Source: Oscillospiraceae bacterium
Lineage (GTDB): Bacteria; Bacillota; Clostridia; Oscillospirales; Oscillospiraceae
DNA: 6,837 nt
Direction of reading: 5' to 3'
NCBI GenBank assembly: GCA_018265835.1
Contig: JABLYK010000063.1
Location: forward strand, 1 to 6,837
Shown: piece by piece, positions 1 through 5,389 of the stretch
Layout of the letters: each line of letters opens with the position of its first letter
Numbering within the stretch: position 1 is the stretch's first letter
Notes under the pieces: generated by a model
Databases searched by the model: none
What the model saw: the letters and a program-made list of their open reading frames with translations, nothing else
Told to the model about the DNA's origin: nothing
Made by a program: the position numbers and the translations under genes

Positions 1-1
1 G

Positions 2-170
2 GGTACGCAGACGCGCCCGGCGAGCGCACAGCAGCGCCGTGCCCCGCAGCAGGGGGCGCAGCCATGCCCGGAAAGCGCGCAGCAGCGCCGTGCCCCGCAG
101 CAGGGGGCGCAGCCACGCCCGGAAAGCGTGCAGCAGCGCCGTGCCCCGCAACAGGGGGCGCAGCCGCGCC
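2..170 (+). repeat. In-frame 51-bp tandem repeat in the glycosidase N-terminus
   Basis: The unit begins CAGCAGCGCCGTGCCCCGCA and recurs at 29, 80 and 131, exactly 51 bases (17 codons) apart. Copies 29-79 and 80-130 are full; the copy at 131 is partial and decays after about 170. Bases 2-28 (GTQTRPASA) align with the tail of the unit (GAQPRPES plus A or V), so a diverged copy precedes the window edge. The encoded unit is QQRRAPQQGAQP-C/R-PES-A/V. Because the period is a multiple of three, copy-number change keeps the reading frame. Confidence 0.92.
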
Positions 171-1522
171 GCACTGCGGCACAGACAGCGACGCCGCTCG
201 ACGAACTGACGTTTCCAACGGCGGAAACGGCCGTACATACCGCGTCGCCAGGCAAGGATCGCCCGCAGGAAGCTGCAACCGCACCCAGGAAGGCGAAAAA
301 ACGCCGGAAGAAAAAGAAGAAAAAGAGTCTGGCCCGCCGTCTGGTGACGCTGCTGGTGACGCTTGCGGTTCTGGCAGGGCTGTATCTCACGGCGGTCTAC
401 TCCAACATTCCGTTCATCGCCAAATGGCGCACGGCCTATATTGAAACCGCTATGAATACGCTCAACCACAAGTGGCTGGCGACGGCGTTCATCCCGCGCA
501 GCGTCATCGACGAGGTAATGGCGAATCTGGAGCAGGCACGCGAAGATCAGGTTGGCGTGAACAGCGAATGGGATACACTGGAGACTATCCACCGGACGGA
601 CGGCCACCGCAACAGCACGCTGACCGACACGACCGGCATGACGCAGGAAGAAGTGGACTTCTTCGACACGTTCTGGGAGGTCGACGTGCCGTCTATGCTC
701 GCATATGTGGACAAAAATCCGACGGCGCTCAGCCGCGGCTGGGGGAAGATTGACATCAATGAGGCCGGCCTGGACGACAACGGCACCTCGATTCGCACGG
801 TGTTTGACGAGCAGGTGCTGGCCATTGACGCACAGCAGGGCGTTCTGATTGCCCGCGTAAAGGGCGGCAGCTACCGCGGCTTGATCGTCATTGCAAAGGA
901 TCCCGCCCGTCTGAGCCTGCAGGCTGCGTCAACGCTCGGCTCCTATGGGCAGCATGCCGGCGTAATCGCGGAGGCGCACAACGGCATTCTGGCGATGACC
1001 GGCTCCGGCTTTATCGACGAGGGCGGCGTCGGCAACGGCGGCTCGCTCGCCGGATACTGCATGTGTGACGGGAAGGCTTATGGCACCCATATGTGGCGCG
1101 GCTTCAAGCGGCTGGAGCTGCACGCGGACAACCGCATTTATATCCGTGACTGCGCAGACCCCGTTTCGGCCGATACGACGGACGCGGTGGAATTTTCGCC
1201 GGCCATGATTATCGACGGGAAGATTGTCGTCCCCAGCAACGGCTTCACGGATCTGCAGCCGCGCGCCTGCCTTGGACAGTCGCAATACGGAGAGATCATC
1301 ATGCTGCTGGTGGAAGGGCGTTTGCCGGGCACCTCCATCGGCCTCAGCGTGCCGGACTGCGCGGAGATCATGCACAAGCACGACTGTGCGCAGGCGATGA
1401 ATCTCGACGGCGGCACGAGCGCCATGATCTGGTACAAGGGCGAATACATCATGCGCAGCTCCAACCCGGCGCTCAGCGCAGGGCGGCCGCTTCCAAACGC
1501 GTTTGTCTACGCGAAAAAATAA
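2..1522 (+). CDS. Membrane-anchored phosphodiester glycosidase (NAGPA/DUF2233-like), 5' end missing
   Basis: The frame is open from the left edge to TAA at 1520-1522 (506 residues visible), and the repeat pattern continues to base 2, so the true start lies outside the window; the GTG at 128 sits inside a repeat and is not a convincing start. Visible order: a Gln/Pro/Arg-rich repeated region (residues 1-55), a very basic patch at about 97-108 (KAKKRRKKKKKK), one membrane helix at about 113-134 (LVTLLVTLAVLAGLYLTAVY), a linker, then the glycosidase domain from about 265 to the end. Family hallmarks are HNGILAMTGSGF, a near-C-terminal MNLDGGTSAM and a final AGRPLPNAFVY. The orientation is predicted to be basic N-terminus in the cytoplasm and enzyme domain outside. 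Known members of the family cleave GlcNAc-1-phosphodiester-type bonds (mammalian uncovering enzyme), and bacterial ones are thought to act on cell-surface polymers; the substrate here is unknown. A hairpin follows immediately. The family call is secure, the exact role is not. Confidence 0.88.
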   Translation, partial: GTQTRPASAQQRRAPQQGAQPCPESAQQRRAPQQGAQPRPESVQQRRAPQQGAQPRRTAAQTATPLDELTFPTAETAVHTASPGKDRPQEAATAPRKAKKRRKKKKKKSLARRLVTLLVTLAVLAGLYLTAVYSNIPFIAKWRTAYIETAMNTLNHKWLATAFIPRSVIDEVMANLEQAREDQVGVNSEWDTLETIHRTDGHRNSTLTDTTGMTQEEVDFFDTFWEVDVPSMLAYVDKNPTALSRGWGKIDINEAGLDDNGTSIRTVFDEQVLAIDAQQGVLIARVKGGSYRGLIVIAKDPARLSLQAASTLGSYGQHAGVIAEAHNGILAMTGSGFIDEGGVGNGGSLAGYCMCDGKAYGTHMWRGFKRLELHADNRIYIRDCADPVSADTTDAVEFSPAMIIDGKIVVPSNGFTDLQPRACLGQSQYGEIIMLLVEGRLPGTSIGLSVPDCAEIMHKHDCAQAMNLDGGTSAMIWYKGEYIMRSSNPALSAGRPLPNAFVYAKK

Positions 1523-1530
1523 GAACGTTA

Positions 1531-1560
1531 CAGAGCCGGTTCCTGTCGGAACCGGCTCTG
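1531..1560 (+). terminator. Hairpin after the glycosidase gene
   Basis: A perfect 13-bp stem (1531-1543 with 1548-1560, 5' arm CAGAGCCGGTTCC) closes a TGTC loop 8 bases after the stop codon. Downstream on the + strand there is only ACGGACATATTT rather than a clean T run, so as an intrinsic terminator it is imperfect. On the opposite strand a T-rich stretch lies a few bases beyond the stem. It is most likely the transcript end or 3'-stabilising structure of the upstream gene. Confidence 0.7.
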
Positions 1561-1618
1561 ACGGACATATTTGCCAATTTTGGCGGCAAAAAAATGAAGA
1601 GAATCGTCAAATTGGGTC

Positions 1619-1647
1619 TTGCAATCCGCGCTGCAACGTGATAAAGT
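1619..1647 (+). promoter_or_regulatory. Probable sigma-A promoter of the Trp T-box operon
   Basis: TTGCAA (1619-1624) and TAAAGT (1642-1647) are separated by 17 bases, and each matches 4 of 6 consensus positions. The implied transcription start near 1654 lies about a dozen bases ahead of the base of T-box stem I, which is the usual arrangement for these leaders. The call rests on motif and position only. Confidence 0.5.
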
Positions 1648-1861
1648 ACATACAACAATGAAAAACCAGTGATCGAGAGAAGTAGCCATTGCGGAAACTT
1701 GCAGAGAGCGGCCGTTGGTGGAAGTGCCGCAGGGAAAGCATGGTGAATGGACTCGTGAGGGCTAACCGATTGCATGTGCATGAGGGGCGACGGCGAACCG
1801 CAGCCGTTATCAGGCGGAGCGTATGATCGTACGTGATGAGAGGGCGCCGCAAGGCGTCAAT

Positions 1862-1897
1862 GTGGGTGGCACCGCAGGATGTTCAGTCTTGTCCCAT
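1862..1897 (+). promoter_or_regulatory. T-box antiterminator helix
   Basis: GTGGG (1862-1866) pairs with CCCAT (1893-1897) and GCAGGA (1874-1879) pairs with TCTTGT (1887-1892, including G-U pairs). The 7-base bulge TGGCACC (1867-1873) that receives the tRNA 3' end separates the two helices, and the apical loop is 1880-1886. The 3' strand of this helix is also the 5' arm of the terminator, so the two structures exclude each other. Confidence 0.85.
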
Positions 1898-1930
1898 GGA
1901 GCGAGAGCTTCTATGGAGCAGGGCTTTTTT
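1885..1930 (+). terminator. T-box conditional intrinsic terminator
   Basis: The 5' arm 1885-1902 (AGTCTTGTCCCATGGAGC) pairs with 1907-1925 around a GAGA loop (1903-1906). The stem has one C-A mismatch, a bulged U at 1912-ish and several G-U pairs, and leads into the T run at 1925-1930. It should form when tRNA-Trp is charged, stopping transcription ahead of the transporter genes. Confidence 0.88.
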
Positions 1931-1949
1931 GTTATGTAAAAAACATAAC
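1931..1949 (+). repeat. AT-rich 7-bp inverted repeat just after the T-box terminator
   Basis: GTTATGT (1931-1937) and ACATAAC (1943-1949) flank an AAAAA spacer. The dyad starts on the base after the terminator's T run. It could be an operator-like site, a weak hairpin in the read-through transcript, or chance. No partner protein is evident. Confidence 0.45.
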
Positions 1950-2035
1950 GCGCATCCGCAGCTGCCCGTTTTTGTGGCGCACTGCAACGTCGCGTGAAGG
2001 TTCTTGCCCAATCACTTCTGACGGAGGGATTTTCG

Positions 2036-2077
2036 ATGAAATTACAAACGAAACGATGGCGTGGCTGCCAAAAATAA
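2036..2077 (+). CDS. Possible 13-residue leader peptide with one Trp codon
   Basis: ATG at 2036 is preceded by GGAGGG (2023-2028) with a 7-base gap, a ribosome binding site as good as those of the transporter genes. The frame encodes MKLQTKRWRGCQK and stops at TAA 2075-2077. Its eighth codon is TGG (2057-2059). It lies between the T-box terminator and the substrate-binding protein gene, about 70 bases before that gene's start, so it would be translated only from read-through transcripts. I see no classical terminator pair downstream that ribosome stalling would switch. A single Trp codon also weakens the case for attenuation. The ORF is too short for coding statistics, and it may simply be chance. 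Confidence 0.4.
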   Translation: MKLQTKRWRGCQK

Positions 2078-2135
2078 AGGATGTCAATTTGAACCCGATA
2101 CCATTGGCCATTTTGTGAAATAGGAAAGATTGAAT

Positions 2136-2140
2136 AGGAG
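2136..2140 (+). promoter_or_regulatory. Ribosome binding site deciding the trpX start
   Basis: AGGAG lies only 1 base before ATG 2142 but 7 bases before ATG 2148, so 2148 is the preferred start. An in-frame TTG at 2130 would put the site inside the coding region and is disfavoured. Confidence 0.7.
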
Positions 2141-2147
2141 AATGATT

Positions 2148-3206
2148 ATGAATCAAACATTCCAGAAGATCGTCGGCGCCGGACTTGCGCTGACCGCTGT
2201 TTTCTCGCTCGCCGCCTGCGGCAAAAAGACAGAGACCAACCCGAACGATAACGCCTCCGGCAAGACCTATAAGGTCGGTATCGTCCAGTTTGTGGACGAC
2301 GCATCCCTGAACCAGATTGAAGAGAATATCGAGAAAGAGCTGGACGCCAAGGCTGCCGAGCTGGGCGTGACGTTTGACTATGCCGACTATACCTACAACG
2401 GTCAGGCGGACTCCACCACGCTGAACCAGATCGGCGCGGAGCTGGTCTCGAAGGACGTGGATATCATCATCCCGATTGCGACGCCCGCCGCGCAGGTCAT
2501 GCAGTCTGTCACGGAGGATACCGATATTCCCATTGTGTTCTCCGCGGTGTCTGACCCCGTCGGCGCCAAGCTGGTCGCCAGCATGGACGCGCCTGGCGGT
2601 AAGATTACCGGCACCTCCGACAGCCTGAACACCAAGGCGATCATTGACCTGATGCTCGCCGCGAACCCCGACACCCAGTATGTTGGCCTGCTCTATTCCA
2701 AGAGCGAGGACTCCTCCAAACAGCCGATCGCGGATGCGATTGCCTATCTGGAATCCAAGGGGATTCGGTATATTGAAAAGACCGGCACCAACACCGATGA
2801 AATTTCCTCTGCTGCCGACGCGCTGATCGCCGAAAAGGTGGACGCCGTCTTTACCCCGACCGACAATACCGTCATGAAGGCGGAGCTGGCCATTTACGAG
2901 AAGTTCCTCTCGGCCAAAATTCCGCACTATGGCGGCGCTGATTCCTTTGCGCTCAACGGAACGTTTGTTGGCTACGGCGTGGATTACACCAACCTTGGCA
3001 AGGCCACGGCGGACATGGCTGTTGACATTCTTGTGAACGGCGCCGACCCCGCGACCACGGGCGTCATGACGTTCGACAATGGCATCGCCATGGTCAACAC
3101 CGAAAGCTGCGCGGCGCTTGGCTTTGATCTGACCGCGATCAAGGCGGCGTTCGACGGCCTGTGCACCCAGATTGTTGAGACCCACACCGCACAGGAATTC
3201 GAATAA
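2148..3206 (+). CDS. trpX: Tryptophan ABC transporter substrate-binding lipoprotein (TrpX-like)
   Basis: 352 residues beginning MNQTFQKIVG. A lipoprotein signal peptide covers residues 1-23, with lipobox LAAC at 21-24, so Cys24 should be lipid-modified and the mature protein tethered outside the membrane. A low-complexity linker precedes a two-lobed periplasmic-binding fold of the ABC_sub_bind (DUF534) family: YKVGIVQF at 41-48, DVDIIIPIATPAAQ at 103-116, IPIVFSAVSDPVGAKLV at 127-143, GTSD at 155-158, YVGLLYSKSEDSS at 178-190, FTPTDN at 235-240, and YGVDYTNLGKATA at 276-288. This family occurs with LivH-type permeases. Streptococcal TrpX is the named precedent, and comparative genomics has tied such cassettes to Trp T-boxes. 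Substrate assignment here comes from the T-box upstream, not from binding residues. It is the first transporter gene of the operon, and a hairpin after it probably favours high expression of this component. Confidence 0.88.
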   Translation: MNQTFQKIVGAGLALTAVFSLAACGKKTETNPNDNASGKTYKVGIVQFVDDASLNQIEENIEKELDAKAAELGVTFDYADYTYNGQADSTTLNQIGAELVSKDVDIIIPIATPAAQVMQSVTEDTDIPIVFSAVSDPVGAKLVASMDAPGGKITGTSDSLNTKAIIDLMLAANPDTQYVGLLYSKSEDSSKQPIADAIAYLESKGIRYIEKTGTNTDEISSAADALIAEKVDAVFTPTDNTVMKAELAIYEKFLSAKIPHYGGADSFALNGTFVGYGVDYTNLGKATADMAVDILVNGADPATTGVMTFDNGIAMVNTESCAALGFDLTAIKAAFDGLCTQIVETHTAQEFE

Positions 3207-3222
3207 GAGAGTAACGTAAATT

Positions 3223-3246
3223 CCGGGCGTCCATCCGGACGCCCGG
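3223..3246 (+). other. Intercistronic hairpin between substrate-binding protein and permease genes
   Basis: A perfect 10-bp GC-rich stem (CCGGGCGTCC with GGACGCCCGG) closes an ATCC loop, 16 bases after the trpX stop. It is followed by TCATTCTGTGTTTT rather than a T run, so it should not be a full terminator. Such structures commonly act as partial attenuators or 3'-end protectors that keep the binding protein mRNA more abundant than the permease and ATPase mRNA; that role here is inferred. Confidence 0.75.
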
Positions 3247-3273
3247 TCATTCTGTGTTTTAGGAGGATTCGCA

Positions 3274-4224
3274 ATGGCGGATTTCTTTTCCCTGAACGTG
3301 CTGCAAACGGCGCTGGAGGTCGGCTTGATCTATGCGCTGGTGGCGATGGCGCTGTTCGTCAGCTTTTCGATTCTGAACATCGCCGACCTGTCCACGGACG
3401 GCTGCTTCACGCTCGGCTGCGCGGTCGGTGCGATGCTGACCATTGCCGGGCACCCGATTCTGGCAATCTTCGCCGCGATGGCTGCGGGCATCTGCTCCGG
3501 CTATGTCACCGCGTTTCTGCAAACCCGGCTGGGCGTGGAGAGCATTTTGGCCGGTATCATCGTGAACACCGGCTTGTATACCATCAACCTCGGAGTGATG
3601 GGCTTTTCCTCCAACGTGTCCATCTTCGGGTGCGACACGGTGTTCACGCTCACGCGCAGCCTGCTGGGCGACAGTCCGGTCAGCCGCATTGTGCTTCTGG
3701 CCGTGATTGCCCTGCTCGTGTGCGTGGCGCTCATCCGCTTTTTCGGCACGACGCTGGGCCTTTCCATCCGCGCCACGGGCGACAGCCCCGATATGGTCAG
3801 CGCCTCGTCCATCAACCCGAAGTTTACCATCACGGTCGGCCTGTGCCTGGCAAACGCGCTGACCGCGCTGGCCGGCTGCCTGATCGGGCAGTATAACAAG
3901 ACCTGCGACATCAACCTCGGCACCGGCATGGTCACCATCGCGCTGGCCAGCCTCATCATCGGCGAGGTGTTCGCAGGGAAGAAGGGCGGCATCCCGCGCC
4001 GCGTGTTCTGTGTGGTGCTCGGCAGCATTGTTTACCGGTTCATCATCGCCATCGCGCTGCGGCTGAACGTCTCGACGGAGTATTTCAAGCTCGTCTCCGC
4101 TGTCATCGTGGCCGTGGCCATCGCCGCGCCGAAGCTCAAGGAGCGCGCGCAGCTGGAAAAGGCGAAGTCCGCTGCCCGCCGTGCGCACCAGCTCCAGCAG
4201 AAGGGAGGCTCTGCCGATGCTTGA
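3274..4224 (+). CDS. trpY: Tryptophan ABC transporter permease (TrpY-like, LivH-type)
   Basis: 316 residues; ATG 3274 sits 7 bases after AGGAGG (3261-3266). It is a polytopic inner-membrane protein of the branched-chain-type permease superfamily (BPD_transp_2). Hydrophobic segments are visible at about 16-35, 44-60, 62-82, 88-109, 138-157, 184-205, 218-234, 244-262 and 270-286. The cytoplasmic coupling loop GLSIRATGDSPDMVSASSIN (162-181) closely follows the family pattern that contacts the ATPase. The C-terminus is basic and hydrophilic (KLKERAQLEKAKSAARR). A single permease gene implies a homodimer. Its end overlaps the ATPase gene by 8 bases, indicating translational coupling. The tryptophan substrate is inferred from the T-box leader and the neighbouring genes. 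Confidence 0.9.
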   Translation: MADFFSLNVLQTALEVGLIYALVAMALFVSFSILNIADLSTDGCFTLGCAVGAMLTIAGHPILAIFAAMAAGICSGYVTAFLQTRLGVESILAGIIVNTGLYTINLGVMGFSSNVSIFGCDTVFTLTRSLLGDSPVSRIVLLAVIALLVCVALIRFFGTTLGLSIRATGDSPDMVSASSINPKFTITVGLCLANALTALAGCLIGQYNKTCDINLGTGMVTIALASLIIGEVFAGKKGGIPRRVFCVVLGSIVYRFIIAIALRLNVSTEYFKLVSAVIVAVAIAAPKLKERAQLEKAKSAARRAHQLQQKGGSADA

Positions 4225-5032
4225 AGTCAGCCATATTTCCAAAACGTTCAACGCCGGAACCGTCAATGAGAAGAAAGCCATTCAGGATCTGAGCCTTACC
4301 CTGATGGACGGGGAATTCGCCACGATCGTCGGCTCCAACGGCGCGGGCAAATCCACACTGTTCAACGCAATTGCCGGCACCTTCTTCGTGGACGGCGGCC
4401 TGATCACGCTCGACGGCGTCGATCTCACCTTCCTTCCGGACTACAAGCGCAGCAGTCTCATCGGCCACCTGTTTCAGGATCCGCTCAAGGGCACGGCGCC
4501 GCACATGACGATTGAAGAGAACCTTGCCGTCGCGTACCTGCGCACGTCGCACAAGCATACGATGTTCAGCCGCGTCAACCGCAAGGACCGCGAGTTTTTC
4601 CGCGAAAAGCTCCGCGCGCTGGATATGGGTCTGGAGGATCGGATGAAAACGCCGGTCGGCCTGCTCTCCGGCGGACAGCGTCAGGCGCTTACGCTGCTGA
4701 TGGCCACGATGGTTACGCCGCAGCTTTTGCTGCTCGACGAGCACACCGCCGCGCTTGACCCTGTTACGGCGGATAAGGTGCTGGAGCTGACCAAGAGCAT
4801 CGTATCCGAACGGAACATCTCCTGCCTGATGATTACGCACAACATGAGTCAGGCGCTGGAGCTCGGCACGCGAACCATTATGATGGACAGTGGACGCATC
4901 GTGCTCGACATCTCCGGGCAGGCGCGCGCCGGGATGACCGTCCCGCAGCTGCTCGAACAGTTTGCTGCCCAAGCGGGACAAAAGCTCGACAACGACCGCA
5001 TCCTCCTGTCCACCATGGAGGAGCTGGAGTGA
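4217..5032 (+). CDS. trpZ: Tryptophan ABC transporter ATP-binding protein (TrpZ-like)
   Basis: 271 residues starting MLEVSHISKTF. ATG 4217 is chosen because GGGAGG (4203-4208) lies 8 bases upstream, the product then starts like other ABC ATPases, and the start overlaps the permease stop by 8 bases. All nucleotide-binding motifs are intact: Walker A GSNGAGKST (39-47), Q-loop Gln87 in LFQDP, signature LSGGQ (150-154), Walker B LLLLDE (170-175) with catalytic Glu175, D-loop ALDP (179-182) and switch His208 in MITHNM. It powers import by dimerising under the permease on the cytoplasmic face. The length is normal for a single-domain importer ATPase. It is the last gene of the T-box operon, with a strong terminator starting 6 bases after the stop. 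Confidence 0.92.
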   Translation: MLEVSHISKTFNAGTVNEKKAIQDLSLTLMDGEFATIVGSNGAGKSTLFNAIAGTFFVDGGLITLDGVDLTFLPDYKRSSLIGHLFQDPLKGTAPHMTIEENLAVAYLRTSHKHTMFSRVNRKDREFFREKLRALDMGLEDRMKTPVGLLSGGQRQALTLLMATMVTPQLLLLDEHTAALDPVTADKVLELTKSIVSERNISCLMITHNMSQALELGTRTIMMDSGRIVLDISGQARAGMTVPQLLEQFAAQAGQKLDNDRILLSTMEELE

Positions 5033-5037
5033 GCCAT

Positions 5038-5087
5038 AAAACAACAAAGGGATCCCCGATTTTCATCGGGGATCCCTTTGTTGTTTT
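5038..5087. terminator. Perfect 23-bp bidirectional terminator hairpin
   Basis: Arms 5038-5060 and 5065-5087 are exact reverse complements around a TTTC loop. The stem has a GGGATCCCCGAT core and an outer AAAACAACAAA/TTTGTTGTTTT end, so both strands emit a T-rich tail. It lies 6 bases after the trpZ stop and 5 bases beyond the stop of the converging minus-strand frame, and so can serve both. Confidence 0.92.
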
Positions 5088-5091
5088 GGGT

Positions 5092-5262
5092 TTACATAAT
5101 GTGTTCCTCGGCGCAGTTGTCAACGACGCGGACGCCCATTTTTTCATGAGCTGCGACCGGAAAATCTGCGATGCTCAGCGCATCGAACTTCGCGCACAGG
5201 CGCAGCTCCGGGTTCAACCGGAGATCGTCCACCGTTTTTCGCAGCGTCTCTTCTTTGAACAT
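5092..5262 (-). CDS. Small hypothetical protein converging on the transporter operon
   Basis: The product is not recognised. From ATG 5262 the frame encodes 56 residues (MVMFKEETLRKTVDDL...), ending at TAA 5094-5092 right beside the shared terminator. Third codon positions are mostly G/C on this strand, as in the neighbouring genes, and the sequence reads like a folded protein: a helix EETLRKTVDDLRLNPEL, then RLCAKFDALSIADF and a strand GVRVVDN. The start is uncertain. The frame remains open to ATG 5334 (80 residues), but codons upstream of about 5271 look less coding (ATA, CTA) and that start has no ribosome binding site. GGGTGAT (5273-5267) could pair with the 16S 3' end ahead of ATG 5262. 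It may be a genuine small protein or the 3' remnant of a larger gene. No membrane segment or signal peptide is seen. Confidence 0.5.
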   Translation of the reverse strand: MFKEETLRKTVDDLRLNPELRLCAKFDALSIADFPVAAHEKMGVRVVDNCAEEHIM

Positions 5263-5315
5263 AACCATCACCCGAACTAGTATGTCCGGATGTGCCTGTT
5301 CGATACAATTCGCGC

Positions 5316-5344
5316 TTGCGGGGCGATACGGCATGTGTTATGCT
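5316..5344 (+). promoter_or_regulatory. Extended -10 promoter of the glycosyltransferase/GtrA unit
   Basis: TTGCGG (5316-5321) and TATGCT (5339-5344) are 17 bases apart, and the -10 box is preceded by TGT, giving an extended -10 element. The start would fall near 5351, leaving a leader of about 40 bases with GGAAAGGA (5375-5382) 7 bases before ATG 5390. The -35 match is weak. Confidence 0.45.
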
Positions 5345-5348
5345 AACA
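5336..5348. promoter_or_regulatory. Palindrome over the -10 box, possible operator
   Basis: TGTTA-TGC-TAACA is a 5-bp inverted repeat with a 3-base centre that overlays the proposed -10 element. Binding there would block RNA polymerase. No regulator gene is visible, so this is a position-based suggestion. Confidence 0.35.
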
Positions 5349-5389
5349 AGCATGAGATTGTGTTTGTGTAGTGCGGAAAGGAACACGCT

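Larger units (their letters stand above)
1666..1930 (+). promoter_or_regulatory. T-box riboswitch, tryptophan-specific (tRNA-Trp)
   Basis: T-box leaders bind a cognate tRNA and let transcription continue when it is uncharged. Stem I elements in order: GA at 1671-1672 facing UGA at 1756-1758 (kink-turn), helix CGAG/CUCG (1674-1677 with 1752-1755), loop-E/S-turn AGUA (1681-1684), helix 1686-1692 with 1738-1743, distal AGAGAG (1703-1708), stem GCGGC/GCCGC (1708-1712 with 1726-1730), and conserved terminal-loop GGUGGAA (1717-1723). The 3' side of the specifier loop reads GUGAA-UGG-AC, putting the specifier codon UGG (Trp) at 1748-1750. A stem II-type region follows at about 1767-1810 (ACGGC...GCCGU). 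Hairpins at 1820-1833 and 1843-1858 (GCAA loop) precede the T-box proper, GGGUGGCACCGCAG at 1864-1877. The bulge UGGC (1867-1870) would pair with GCCA, fitting the G73 discriminator of bacterial tRNA-Trp. Two independent specificity determinants and the downstream transporter genes agree. Confidence 0.95.

Noticed and set aside
2..170. CRISPR array
   Set aside because: Units are directly adjacent and translated in frame, without unique spacers or palindromic repeats.
64..444. Open frame rich in Ala/Gly/Pro overlapping the start of the glycosidase
   Set aside because: It is the +1-shifted shadow of the 51-bp repeats inside the glycosidase frame; it has no ribosome binding site and no domain pattern.
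1570..1590. TTTGCC...GGCAAA inverted repeat as a second terminator
   Set aside because: The stem is only 6 bp with a 9-base loop, and it is followed by A residues instead of T on the + strand.
1631..1990. Direct repeat CTGCAACGT at 1631-1639 and 1982-1990
   Set aside because: Nine bases shared at two unrelated positions, without flanking similarity or an obvious role; chance is sufficient.
1879..2118. 79-codon open frame on the + strand
   Set aside because: It begins inside the T-box antiterminator/terminator and has no ribosome binding site; the RNA structure explains the sequence.
1932..3185. Long minus-strand open frame (417 codons) opposite trpX
   Set aside because: The composition (Gly, Val, Arg, Asp and His rich with no motifs) is typical of an antisense frame in GC-rich DNA, while the + strand has a lipobox, RBS and family motifs.
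3259..4281. Long minus-strand open frame opposite the permease
   Set aside because: Antisense shadow rich in Gln, Arg, His and Asp, covering a clearly real permease and the hairpin-free junction.
4136..5047. Minus-strand open frame opposite the ATPase
   Set aside because: The + strand carries all ABC ATPase motifs in order; the antisense frame shows none and would read into the terminator.
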